The notes under the pieces: generated by a model
Seen by the model: the letters and a program-made list of their open reading frames with translations, nothing else
Database searches by the model: none
Told to the model about the DNA's origin: nothing
Source of the DNA: JAIQFL01 sp035295745
GTDB lineage: Bacteria; Acidobacteriota; Terriglobia; Bryobacterales; Bryobacteraceae
Length of the DNA stretch: 64,000 nt
Assembly (NCBI GenBank): GCA_035295745.1
Contig: DATGIL010000102.1
Span: forward strand, 186,001 to 250,000
Reading direction: 5' to 3'
In this document: in pieces, positions 50,154 through 58,141 of the stretch
Numbering within the stretch: position 1 is the stretch's first letter
Layout: each line of letters begins with the position of its first letter
Program-made: the position numbers and the translations under genes

Positions 50154-51997
50154 TCCCAACCCTGTTAGTCCCCGTAGCGAATCACCTGTGGCAATCCACG
50201 TGGTTCACTGGTGTTGCGGGTCTGCTGACGTTGTTCCTCCGAAAGAATCGGGCGCACGTACGGTACTGGCTCTGGTTTATGGCGTCGCTAAAATTCCTTC
50301 TTCCATTTTCCGTCCTCGTGGCGCTCGGAGGTCTGCTGGGACCACATACTACCGCCACGGTAGCGCCATCGCGATTTGTGTCGGCCGCTGACATTTCGTC
50401 TTTCGTGGAGCAGGTCAACCAGCCGTTCACCCCAACCGTTCCGCAGCTTGCGATGCCGGCGGTTCAGCGCTCTTACACGAGCGCGACCGCCGCTGTTCTC
50501 ATCTTCGTTTGGGCGGCTGGTTTTATGACATTGGCCTGCCGCTGGACTCTGCGCTGGCGGCGAATGCGCGCGTCGGTGAGGAATGCCTCTCCTCTGGATC
50601 TGCCGATCGGGCTGCCTGTGAAAAGTTCGCCGTTGTTCGGAGAACCGGGCGTGTTCGGCATTTTCCGGCCGGTTCTGTTGCTGCCTGACAAAATTATGGA
50701 TTGCCTCACTACCCGGGAGATGGAATCGATCGTGGCGCACGAGCTCTGCCACGTGCGGCGCCGTGATAACCTCGCCGCCGTGATCCACATGGCCGTCGAG
50801 GCGGTGTTCTGGTTTCATCCGTTGGTCTGGTGGCTGGGGGCAAGACTGATCCAGGAGCGGGAACACGCGTGCGATGAAGAGGTTTTGCTGACTGGCACCG
50901 ATCCGGAAGCCTACGCGGAAGGCATTCTCAAAATTTGCGAGCTGTACCTGAAAACACCGTTGCCGTTCGTTTCCAGCGTGACGGGGGCAAATCTCAGCCA
51001 GAGAATCGAGGAAATCATGTCGAACCGAATCGGGATCGGACTGAGCTTCCGCAAAAAACTAACCCTGGTGATGGCCGCGATCTCGGCAGTAGCCGCCCCG
51101 GTCATCGTAGGCGTCACGACCTCCCGCTACAGTCGTGCCCAGACCGCGAGCCCGTCCACGCCGAAATTTGAAGTCGCTTCGGTCAAGCTCAGTCCAGATT
51201 GTGGAATGGGCGCTGCCCGGGCCGCGGGTGGCCTACGGAGCGGGGGCGTATCCCCTTCTCCCGGACGGCTGCACGTTTGCAATACCGTCGCGAACCTGAT
51301 TGGCGACGCCTACAGTGCCTATGCAGACGGCCGCACCAATCGAACGCTCATATTTCGTGCGTCTGGCCCGCGGCTGGAGGGAGGGCCGCCCTGGATTCGC
51401 TCCGACCACTACCTGATCGACGCCAAGCCGGCGACGGCTACCACTCAGGAAATGATGCGCGGCCCAATGCTACAAGCGCTTCTCGAAGAGCGCTATCACC
51501 TGCAGATCCGGCGCGAGACACGAGAAGTTCCCGCCTACGCTCTGACCGCGGTGCGGGGCGCCGCCAAGCTGCAACCGTACCTCGAAGGCAGTTGTGTCAT
51601 CCAGGATCTACTGACGATTCCAGCGCCGCCGATCCCGCCGGGCCAAAAGAAATGCTATAACGGCCAATTCTCTCCAGGCACGGGCCGGGACCTCATCTTC
51701 CAGGCGCAAGGGATCAGTTTGGATCGCTTTGCGGCTCTGATCGGATGGGCAGTCGGCCGCCCGGTTTTCGACCAGACCGGCATTCCAGGGCTGTTCGATT
51801 TCCGCCTGGAATTTGCGCCGGACGAGGCCACACCGACTCTTAGCGATCCAGCTTCCCCCGTCGCATCCTCGGATGAGCCGGCAGGCCCATCGATCTTTGC
51901 GGCCATCCACCAACAATTCGGGCTGAAACTCGAGTCCACCAAAGGGCCGAAAGAATACCTGGTCATCGATCACGTGGAGAGACCCTCCGGAAATTAG
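50150..51997 (+). CDS. BlaR1-like M56 sensor protease with TIGR03435 C-terminal domain
   Basis: 615 residues. Three TM helices in the first 140 residues and a fourth near 305-325 enclose a cytoplasmic M56 metalloprotease with the zinc motif VAHELCHVRRRDNL (HELCH) and a distal HACDEEVL. In classical BlaR1 the extracellular part is a penicillin-binding domain; here residues about 345-610 are instead the Solibacter-type TIGR03435 domain (FEVASVKLSPDCG, YLIDAKP, QALLEERYHLQIRRETREVPAY, FDQTGIPGLFDFRLEF). It should sense a signal and cleave the BlaI-family repressor. The ligand is unknown. Confidence 0.93.
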   Translation: MIPTLLVPVANHLWQSTWFTGVAGLLTLFLRKNRAHVRYWLWFMASLKFLLPFSVLVALGGLLGPHTTATVAPSRFVSAADISSFVEQVNQPFTPTVPQLAMPAVQRSYTSATAAVLIFVWAAGFMTLACRWTLRWRRMRASVRNASPLDLPIGLPVKSSPLFGEPGVFGIFRPVLLLPDKIMDCLTTREMESIVAHELCHVRRRDNLAAVIHMAVEAVFWFHPLVWWLGARLIQEREHACDEEVLLTGTDPEAYAEGILKICELYLKTPLPFVSSVTGANLSQRIEEIMSNRIGIGLSFRKKLTLVMAAISAVAAPVIVGVTTSRYSRAQTASPSTPKFEVASVKLSPDCGMGAARAAGGLRSGGVSPSPGRLHVCNTVANLIGDAYSAYADGRTNRTLIFRASGPRLEGGPPWIRSDHYLIDAKPATATTQEMMRGPMLQALLEERYHLQIRRETREVPAYALTAVRGAAKLQPYLEGSCVIQDLLTIPAPPIPPGQKKCYNGQFSPGTGRDLIFQAQGISLDRFAALIGWAVGRPVFDQTGIPGLFDFRLEFAPDEATPTLSDPASPVASSDEPAGPSIFAAIHQQFGLKLESTKGPKEYLVIDHVERPSGN

Positions 51998-52255
51998 CTG
52001 CTGGAAATCGACCTTAATCAGCATTCTTGCGGCGACCAAGGTATCGAAACGATTCGGTCGCACAGGATCAGAGTCAGATCCCTGTACCTATGACCGCAGA
52101 AGGGCTTGAGGCCGCCCTGTTCCGACTGCCCGCAGTCGCCCAACCTGCTGCCAGTGCCCTACTCTGCTGAGTGGCGGTTCGATGGACAAAACTCGCGGTA
52201 AGGCCAAACCTGGAACTGAACCGCCGAAGACGCAGTCGCATGCGTTGTAGTCTCC
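51998..52255. other. Intergenic region before the second PadR unit
   Basis: No gene or clear terminator identified; the promoter of the next gene begins at 52256. Confidence 0.4.
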
Positions 52256-52292
52256 TTGACGGGAAAGGAGAGAGCGCGTATACTCCTTTCCC
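52256..52292 (+). promoter_or_regulatory. PadR promoter with overlapping perfect inverted repeat
   Basis: -35 TTGACG (52256-52261), 17-bp spacer and -10 TATACT (52279-52284) form a strong sigma-70 promoter. A perfect 10-bp inverted repeat GGGAAAGGAG/CTCCTTTCCC (52261-52270 and 52283-52292, 12-bp spacing) overlaps the spacer and -10. This is the expected place for PadR autorepression. A second AGGAGAG before the start codon is the ribosome site. Confidence 0.85.
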
Positions 52293-52307
52293 AGATAGGA
52301 GAGTGTC

Positions 52308-52649
52308 TTGGCGAAGCCGGTTGAACTCCCACAGGGTACACTCGAGATGCTCGTCCTCAAGGCAATCTCGCTTGGCCCGCTGCATGGCTACGGCATCCTG
52401 CTGCGCATCCAGCAGATCTCCGGCGAGCGCCTTGAAATCCTACAGGGGTCTTTCTACACCGCCATCTATCGTCTGGAGCGCCGGGGTTGGATCAAAGGCG
52501 AATGGGGTGAGTCGGAGAACCATCGCCGCGCCCGCTTTTACTCGCTCACCGCTGCCGGGAAGCGTCAGCTCAAGGCCGAGACGGCCAAATGGACCGACAT
52601 GGCGGCTGTCGTCGCGGGCATTCTCAACAAGAAGGCGGGCGAGATATGA
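52308..52649 (+). CDS. PadR-family repressor
   Basis: 113 residues from a TTG at 52308 after AGGAGAG. The HTH and wing match the ADOP-associated PadR group in full: GTLEMLVLKAISLGPLHGYGI, shown by LGPLHGYGILLRIQQ, then GSFYTAIYRLERRGWIKGEW, RRARFYSLTAAGKRQL and a C-terminal helix. It should bind the inverted repeat over its own promoter and release it on an unknown ligand. Its stop overlaps the start of the permease gene by 4 bp, so the two are coexpressed. Confidence 0.94.
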   Translation: MAKPVELPQGTLEMLVLKAISLGPLHGYGILLRIQQISGERLEILQGSFYTAIYRLERRGWIKGEWGESENHRRARFYSLTAAGKRQLKAETAKWTDMAAVVAGILNKKAGEI

Positions 52650-55342
52650 GCCTCGTCGCCCGAATTCGCAAGCTCTGGCAATCCATCGCGCCACGCACCC
52701 ACAGCGACGTCGAAGAAGAGTTTCGTTTTACTCTCGACGCTTACCAGGAAGATTTGATCGGCCAGGGCCTCTCCGAAAAAGAGGCCCGGCGCAAAGCCCG
52801 CATCGATCTCGGCCGGCCCGCCGCGCAAAACGAAAACTACCGCGATGCCATCGGCCTCCGCTTCTTCGATGAGTTGGGTGGCGACATCCGCTACGGCCTC
52901 CGCGCCCTGCGCCGCAACCCTGGCTTCGCCGCCGTCGCCGTGCTCTCCCTCGCGCTCGGCATCGGCGCCACTACGGCAATGTTCTCGCTCATCTACGCCG
53001 TCCTGCTGCACCCGTTTCCTTACGCCGGCGCCGACCGCATCGTGAACCCGGTTTTCATCGACAGGCAACATCCTAACGAGTGGAACTGGTTTATCCTCCC
53101 CAAGGCACAGCTTGATGAGATGCGCCTTGCCGCCCCGGTCGATTCGGCGCTTGGCTTCAACAAATCGTACATGGAGATCACCGGCGGTGGACTGCCCGAA
53201 GACATATCGAGCGTCTACCTCACGGAGAATGCCGGGACTTTCTTTGGTGTGCGCCCGCTTCTCGGTCGCAACATCGAGCCATCCGACGCAGAGAACGGCG
53301 GCCGCTCCGTGGTTGTTCTCAACTACCGCTTCTGGCAGAGCCACTTCGGCGGCGATCGCCACATCATCGGGCGAACGCTGGAAATGGATCACACCCCTTA
53401 CACCATCGTCGGGGTCATGCCGCGCAGCTTCGCATTCAATAACACCATCGGCGTCGGCGATGTTTACCTGCCAGGCAGTCTGATGCGGGGTCTTTTCAAC
53501 GTTCCCTCCGTGGAATACTTGCCGTGGATCAAGCTCCGGCCCCATGTCACACCGGCCGCCGCCAACGCTGCGCTGGAGCCTATCGTGCGCCAGTTAATTC
53601 CGAAAGAACATCCCGAGCGCGATCGCTGGCGTCTCGCGCTCCAGCCGATCAATTGGCTTTTCCAGGAGGAAAGCGGCCACAGCCTGACGCTTCTTCTCGC
53701 AGGTGTGGTGCTCCTACTGATCATCGGCTGCGCCAACTGCTCCATCCTTCTGCTGGCCCGGGGCCGCACCCGCCAGCACGAGCTCGCCATCCGCAGTGCG
53801 ATCGGCGCCAGCCGCTGGCGCATCGTTCGCCAGTTGCTCGTCGAAGCCATCGTCATCTCTTCGACCGGCGCCGTCCTTGGCGTGGCTGCGTCGTACTGGC
53901 TGGCAGAGGTTCCCTTGTTGCTTTCTCCGGATTCCTTTCCCGCCGAATCCGTAATCCGCATCAACGCTCCCGTCCTCGCGTTCTCCGTCGCGCTCGCCCT
54001 GCTCTCCGGCATCCTCTTCGGTCTGGTTCCCGCATTGCGTCTCTCGCGTCACGATTCCGCGCGTATGCTCCCCGGCAGGGGCGTTGTCGCGGCTCCCGGC
54101 AGGCATCGCTGGAGCGTTCTCATTGCGGCGCAAGTCGCGCTCACACTGCTTCTCATGGCCACCGCGGGCACCGCCATCCACGGCTTTATCCGGCTCATGC
54201 AGATGCCGCTTGGCTACGATCCCGCAAATGTCATGAAGGTCGGCATCATGCTGCACATCCACGATTCAAGCGAGTGGCGCCGTATTCAGTCGCGCGAGGC
54301 GCGAAGCGCTTACGTCGAGCAGCTTCGGGAGAAGGTCGCTTCCGTCCCCGGTGTCTCCGCCGTCGCTGTCGCCGCTGCCGAAGCCACGCCGCCCTATCCT
54401 GACGTTAAGAGCTCCTTCTCCATTGATGGAACCGGCGATAGCCAGCAGCCGCAGGCCCGGGTGATGCTGGTCGATCAGCGCTATTTCACTGCGCTCCGCA
54501 TCCCTCTGCGTCAAGGTCGCATCTGGAATGCGGATGAAAACGCCCACGGAGACTTCGTCGCGGTTGTCAATCACGCATTCGCGACGCGCTATCTCTCCTC
54601 GTCCAATGCCCTGGGCCGGCAGCTGCGCGTTCCCGCTCTTCCAGGCGCTCATAGTCGCTGGGCGGCCACCTCTATGCAAAGCAGCGCCTGGCGTCAGATC
54701 GTCGGCGTCGTCGGCGATGCGCGCAACGACGGAGTCGATCGTCCCATCGTCCCCGCCATCTACGTTCCGTACACAACCGCGATGGCGAACTACTTTCAGT
54801 TCTTCGTCCGCACCCAGGGCGATCCGCTGGCCAGCCTGCACTCCATACGCGCCGCCATCGCTTCCGTCGCTTCCGACCAGCAGATCTCCAACGGCTCCTT
54901 CAACGGCACCTTCACCCTCAACCAAGCCCTCGAGCGCGACGAACAATACCGCCGGCAGCGGCTCTTCTCCGTATTGTTTGGCGTCTTCTCCGCCATGGGG
55001 CTAGCGCTCGCGCTGGTCGGCATCTTCAGCGTCGTTGCTTACACAGTCGCGGAGCGCACTGCGGAGTTCGGCGTCCGGCTGGCGCTCGGCGCGCCGCGCG
55101 CACACGTCCTTTGGGTCGCCGCACGCATCGCGCTCGTCAGCGCGGCCGCGGGCATGATCACGGGTCTTGCCGTGGACAGCTTTCTCGGCGCCATCCTCGC
55201 CCACTGGATGCAAGGCGCCTTTGCCGCTGGCAGTCTGTTCGCAGCCGCCACCCTCCTCGCCCTCAGCGCTCTTCTCGCCTGCGTGTTGCCCGCCCGCCAC
55301 GCCATCGCCGTCCCACCCGCCGAAGCTCTCCGCCATCAATGA
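52646..55342 (+). CDS. ADOP-type FtsX/MacB permease
   Basis: 898 residues from ATG 52646. It has a short N-terminal cytoplasmic domain, the first FtsX module with LRRNPGFAAVAVLSLALGIG (core VLSLALGIGATTAMF), a periplasmic MacB domain, and a second module from about 700. RSAIGASRWRIVRQLLVEA and FGVRLALGAPRAHVLWVA are the conserved cytoplasmic loops of FtsX permeases. No ATPase is encoded next to it. Expression is expected to follow the PadR repressor encoded just upstream. Confidence 0.94.
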   Translation: MSLVARIRKLWQSIAPRTHSDVEEEFRFTLDAYQEDLIGQGLSEKEARRKARIDLGRPAAQNENYRDAIGLRFFDELGGDIRYGLRALRRNPGFAAVAVLSLALGIGATTAMFSLIYAVLLHPFPYAGADRIVNPVFIDRQHPNEWNWFILPKAQLDEMRLAAPVDSALGFNKSYMEITGGGLPEDISSVYLTENAGTFFGVRPLLGRNIEPSDAENGGRSVVVLNYRFWQSHFGGDRHIIGRTLEMDHTPYTIVGVMPRSFAFNNTIGVGDVYLPGSLMRGLFNVPSVEYLPWIKLRPHVTPAAANAALEPIVRQLIPKEHPERDRWRLALQPINWLFQEESGHSLTLLLAGVVLLLIIGCANCSILLLARGRTRQHELAIRSAIGASRWRIVRQLLVEAIVISSTGAVLGVAASYWLAEVPLLLSPDSFPAESVIRINAPVLAFSVALALLSGILFGLVPALRLSRHDSARMLPGRGVVAAPGRHRWSVLIAAQVALTLLLMATAGTAIHGFIRLMQMPLGYDPANVMKVGIMLHIHDSSEWRRIQSREARSAYVEQLREKVASVPGVSAVAVAAAEATPPYPDVKSSFSIDGTGDSQQPQARVMLVDQRYFTALRIPLRQGRIWNADENAHGDFVAVVNHAFATRYLSSSNALGRQLRVPALPGAHSRWAATSMQSSAWRQIVGVVGDARNDGVDRPIVPAIYVPYTTAMANYFQFFVRTQGDPLASLHSIRAAIASVASDQQISNGSFNGTFTLNQALERDEQYRRQRLFSVLFGVFSAMGLALALVGIFSVVAYTVAERTAEFGVRLALGAPRAHVLWVAARIALVSAAAGMITGLAVDSFLGAILAHWMQGAFAAGSLFAAATLLALSALLACVLPARHAIAVPPAEALRHQ

Positions 55343-55494
55343 AGCGGTCCCACTCGACCACAGCGCGGATGCGGCCATCGCAGAGCGGCAAATCAACTGC
55401 GGGGGACGTAATGGTTGGAGCTTGGGAACACACCGGGTTACTCGGCGCGGGAGGAGGTTGAACCGGGATCGTCGGATTCTGAATCGGAGGCCCG

Positions 55495-55915
55495 GTGAGC
55501 ATCTTCGGATCCATACCCGGCGGAGGCGCCTGCGAGTTCATCTCGATGGTGGCGTCGGTCTTGGCCGGCACTGCCACCGGCCTGTTCTTCTCCGCGATCG
55601 CGCGCACCGGAGACCAGGCGAGCATGCTGGTGCCGATCGCGCTGATCCCGCAGATTCTGCTCGCCGGGGCGATCGTGCCCGACCTGCTGGCGGTCCCGGA
55701 CTTCCTGGCGCATGTCGCAATCAGCGGATTCTGGGTCTTTCGGTCCATGAAGTCGGGGCTGCAGAATAATATGGGCGACGCGCACTTCGCGTTGCTGATT
55801 CTGGCGATTCACACGTCGGCATTCCTGGTGGTGCCGGGAATCATGATGTGCGACGCGCGGGACCAGATGGTATATGGGAAAGCGATCAATCGCCTGTTGA
55901 AGTTCTGGCGAGGCG
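55495..55915 (+). pseudogene. C-terminal remnant of an ABC-2 type permease
   Basis: Residues ISMVASVLAGTATGLFFSA, then RTGDQASMLVPIALIPQILLAG and AIVPDLLAVP match the last TM part of ABC-2 permeases fused to ABCG-type ATPases, as does the ending DQMVYGKAINRLLKFWR. There is no ATPase or N-terminal permease, so only about 140 C-terminal residues remain. At 55916 the sequence changes to a two-hairpin repeat that would extend the frame to 56106. Upstream of 55541, the minus strand reads as a proline-rich N-terminus (MNSQAPPPGMDPKMLTG), so two unrelated fragments meet there. Confidence 0.65.
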
Positions 55916-55964
55916 TGGCGCAAACACTCCTGTTTGCCGCGTCGAGACTCATCTCGACGCTTTT
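55916..55964 (+). repeat. Two-hairpin repeat element, copy 1
   Basis: 49 nt. Hairpin 1 is GCAAACA/TGTTTGC with loop CTCC; hairpin 2 is GCGTCGAGA/TCTCGACGC with loop CTCA, followed by TTTT. This is a perfect 7-bp and a perfect 9-bp stem in a row. It begins exactly at the end of the ABC-2 remnant. Confidence 0.88.
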
Positions 55965-56047
55965 CGGTGTGTCTACTAATCTGCGGCGCCTCGCACGTCC
56001 CTCATCGCGGCGTTTTCTCGCTGTACTTGAGAGCGGTAGAGGGGCGC

Positions 56048-56096
56048 AAAAGCGTCCCGAAGAGTCGGGACGCGGCAGAGAAGAGTCTCTGCGCCA
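56048..56096 (-). repeat. Two-hairpin repeat element, copy 2 (inverted)
   Basis: 49 nt, same layout as copy 1 but on the opposite strand. Hairpin 1 is GCAGAGA/TCTCTGC, hairpin 2 GCGTCCCGA/TCGGGACGC, both loops CTCT. Every stem change relative to copy 1 is matched on the other side of the stem, so base-pairing is preserved. Confidence 0.88.
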
Positions 56097-56440
56097 CATG
56101 CATTAGCCGTCCGCGATCTCGACGAACAAGGAACATTCAACTGATTGCGGCAACGTTCTAGCGCGCTCAGCAGTTTCATCCGGCCTTCGACGTCCAGTTT
56201 CATGGCTTGAAGCCGGTGGGACTCAGCAATAACTTAATGTACGCACGACCGATGGTCTTGTTCGCTCATAATGTGAGCGGGAAACTCGCTTGTTCTCAAG
56301 CAGAACGGTTCATGTTCTCAAAGCTCCTACAGCTACACGTAATGAGCCACAACATCCTGGACTTGGCAGCACGAGGCGCTGGTTCGGAGCGCTGGTCGCG
56401 CTCCGGGTTCCGTCCGTGGTGCCCGGCAGGGACTGGCGCC

Positions 56441-56800
56441 CTTAGGCTCGCAAAGCGCGGGGATCCCGCGAACGTTACGAGCCGCGACCGTGAGGGAGCG
56501 CCACCGCTCTCCTGACTGTGACTGCTTGCTCACGCGCGCGGCTCGCAAAGCGCACGGATGGCGCGAACGTTACGAGCCGCGACCGTGAGGGAGCGCCACC
56601 GCTCTCCTGATTGTGACCGCCTGCTGACGCGCGCGGCTCGCAAAGCGCACGGATTGCGCGAACGTTACGAGCCGCGACCGTGAGGGAGCGCCACCGCGTC
56701 ATGATTGTGACCGCTTGCTGACACGCGCCGCTCGCAAGCACACTTATCGCGCGAGCGTAAGTGGGTAGGCAGCGCGCCACGACCGTAAGGGGGTGTTCCG
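56441..56800. repeat. Tandem REP-like array, period 95 bp
   Basis: Units starting GCGAACGTTACGAGCCGC at 56468, 56563 and 56658 are spaced exactly 95 bp; a partial unit precedes and a degenerate one (GCGAGCGTAAGTGGG) follows. Each contains GAGCCGCGACCGTGAGGGAG, a 25-nt loop region and the opposite arm GCTTGCTGACGCGCGCGGCT in near-exact form. The array lies beyond the 3' end of the alpha/beta hydrolase gene. Confidence 0.92.
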
Positions 56801-56810
56801 CAGCTCGTAG

Positions 56811-57872
56811 CTAATTCAGCCGCCGCACCTCTGCAACCAGCTGGCACACGGCCTCGACGACGGCATCGGGCGCATCGTACAGCAAGTCGCTGGCGCCCCC
56901 GCCCACTGCGATCTGTCTTCCACGCGTGGACAGTAGGGCGAGATCGCTCTGCGCGCTCGTCCAAGCCTCAAGGAATTCCGGAGGCGCGGCGATGCGCCCG
57001 GCACTGAGCACGAGCAGCGGCCGCGCGCCGAGACTCCCTGCCTCTCGCGCCTCGGCGGAGCTTGGCCTCCAGGAGGCGATGTCCTGCATGAGAGCGCTCA
57101 CCGCCTTGGAGGAGTGCGTCAGGAACCAGATGGTGTTCCACTCCCCAGCCGTCAGTCCCTTGGGCGGCGCAGGAGCAGGCGGGACCGGACCCAAACGATA
57201 AAACCCCACCCAGTTGAACAACTGCGCCATGGTGTCCTGCGAATGATAGACCAACTGAGGAATCCGCGACGCCCGTTTCCCGTTGTTGGATTCCGGCGCA
57301 AGGAAGAGCGCTGGATCGGCCCAGTTGACCAGCGCCAGACCGGCCACGTCGGAGGGATAGAAGCCGGTGTAAACACGAGCATCCAGGGCTGCCGATGATT
57401 CGCCCACCAGCACATATGGCGGCGGGACTTGCGCGGCGCGGAGAAGTGCGTGCAGATCGCGAGCCTGCGATGCACTGTCGCGTGGATAAGGACCAAGGTC
57501 GCTCCAGCCGGATCCGGCGCGGTCGTACCAGCACACCGTGGTAACGGTTGCCAAGGCGCGCTGGATCGAGACCCAACTGTAGCCCGGACGCGGTCCGCCG
57601 TTGGCGAACATCGTCTTGGGGTCGTGGACTGCCGAACTCAGAGGCCAGTTGGCGCCGCTTTCCAGGATCACCGCGGGCTGTCCGGCACCCGCGCAATCGA
57701 TATTGAGCATGCGGCCGCCGATATCGAGGGAGTGCCCAATCTGCGGATGGCGCTCGCGGTCGCGTGCACGCTGCGTCTGTTCGTATAACAGCCCGGAGAC
57801 TAAGGCGAGGGCGAGGATTCCTGCGCCGGCAATCCCAACGGCCATCACCGCCGACTTCCATTTCGCGGCCAC
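56811..57872 (-). CDS. Alpha/beta hydrolase-fold protein lacking the catalytic His
   Basis: 353 residues from a GTG at 57872, giving an N-terminal TM segment (AVMAVGIAGAGILALALVSG); a longer ATG start at 57965 is possible. The fold shows VILESGANWPLSS near the oxyanion region, WYDRAGSGWSD, and the nucleophile elbow VGESSAALDARVY in place of G-x-S-x-G (Ser159). The acid strand PLLVLSAGR is present, but the expected His (normally SGHxxxLDxP) reads GGASDLLYDAP: no His. It may be an inactive or altered hydrolase. The substrate is unknown. Confidence 0.8.
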   Translation of the reverse strand: MAAKWKSAVMAVGIAGAGILALALVSGLLYEQTQRARDRERHPQIGHSLDIGGRMLNIDCAGAGQPAVILESGANWPLSSAVHDPKTMFANGGPRPGYSWVSIQRALATVTTVCWYDRAGSGWSDLGPYPRDSASQARDLHALLRAAQVPPPYVLVGESSAALDARVYTGFYPSDVAGLALVNWADPALFLAPESNNGKRASRIPQLVYHSQDTMAQLFNWVGFYRLGPVPPAPAPPKGLTAGEWNTIWFLTHSSKAVSALMQDIASWRPSSAEAREAGSLGARPLLVLSAGRIAAPPEFLEAWTSAQSDLALLSTRGRQIAVGGGASDLLYDAPDAVVEAVCQLVAEVRRLN

Positions 57873-58141
57873 TATGCCGCCAGTATACCCGTGTGCAGGA
57901 GGAAAGTCGCACTGGCGCCTGCAGAGTTCTCGCGCCGCCTTGCTGCAAACTGGAACCAAGGCCAAAAGCCACGCTTGCCAATCTCCTGATTACTTTCGCC
58001 ATCATCCGTTCCACCATCCGGTACAGCATAGTTCACGCTGAGTAACAATTTGATTGACAGGCCTCGTGCAGTGGATTAGACTCTATTTCAGAATTAGGGG
58101 TCCAATTACGCTCGGCGCCAGGGTGCGCCGGAGGTTTCACC
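57873..58141. other. Divergent promoter region of the TonB receptor
   Basis: 269 bp, mostly the region upstream of the receptor, which has GGAGG before its ATG at 58142. No particular operator was recognised. Confidence 0.4.
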
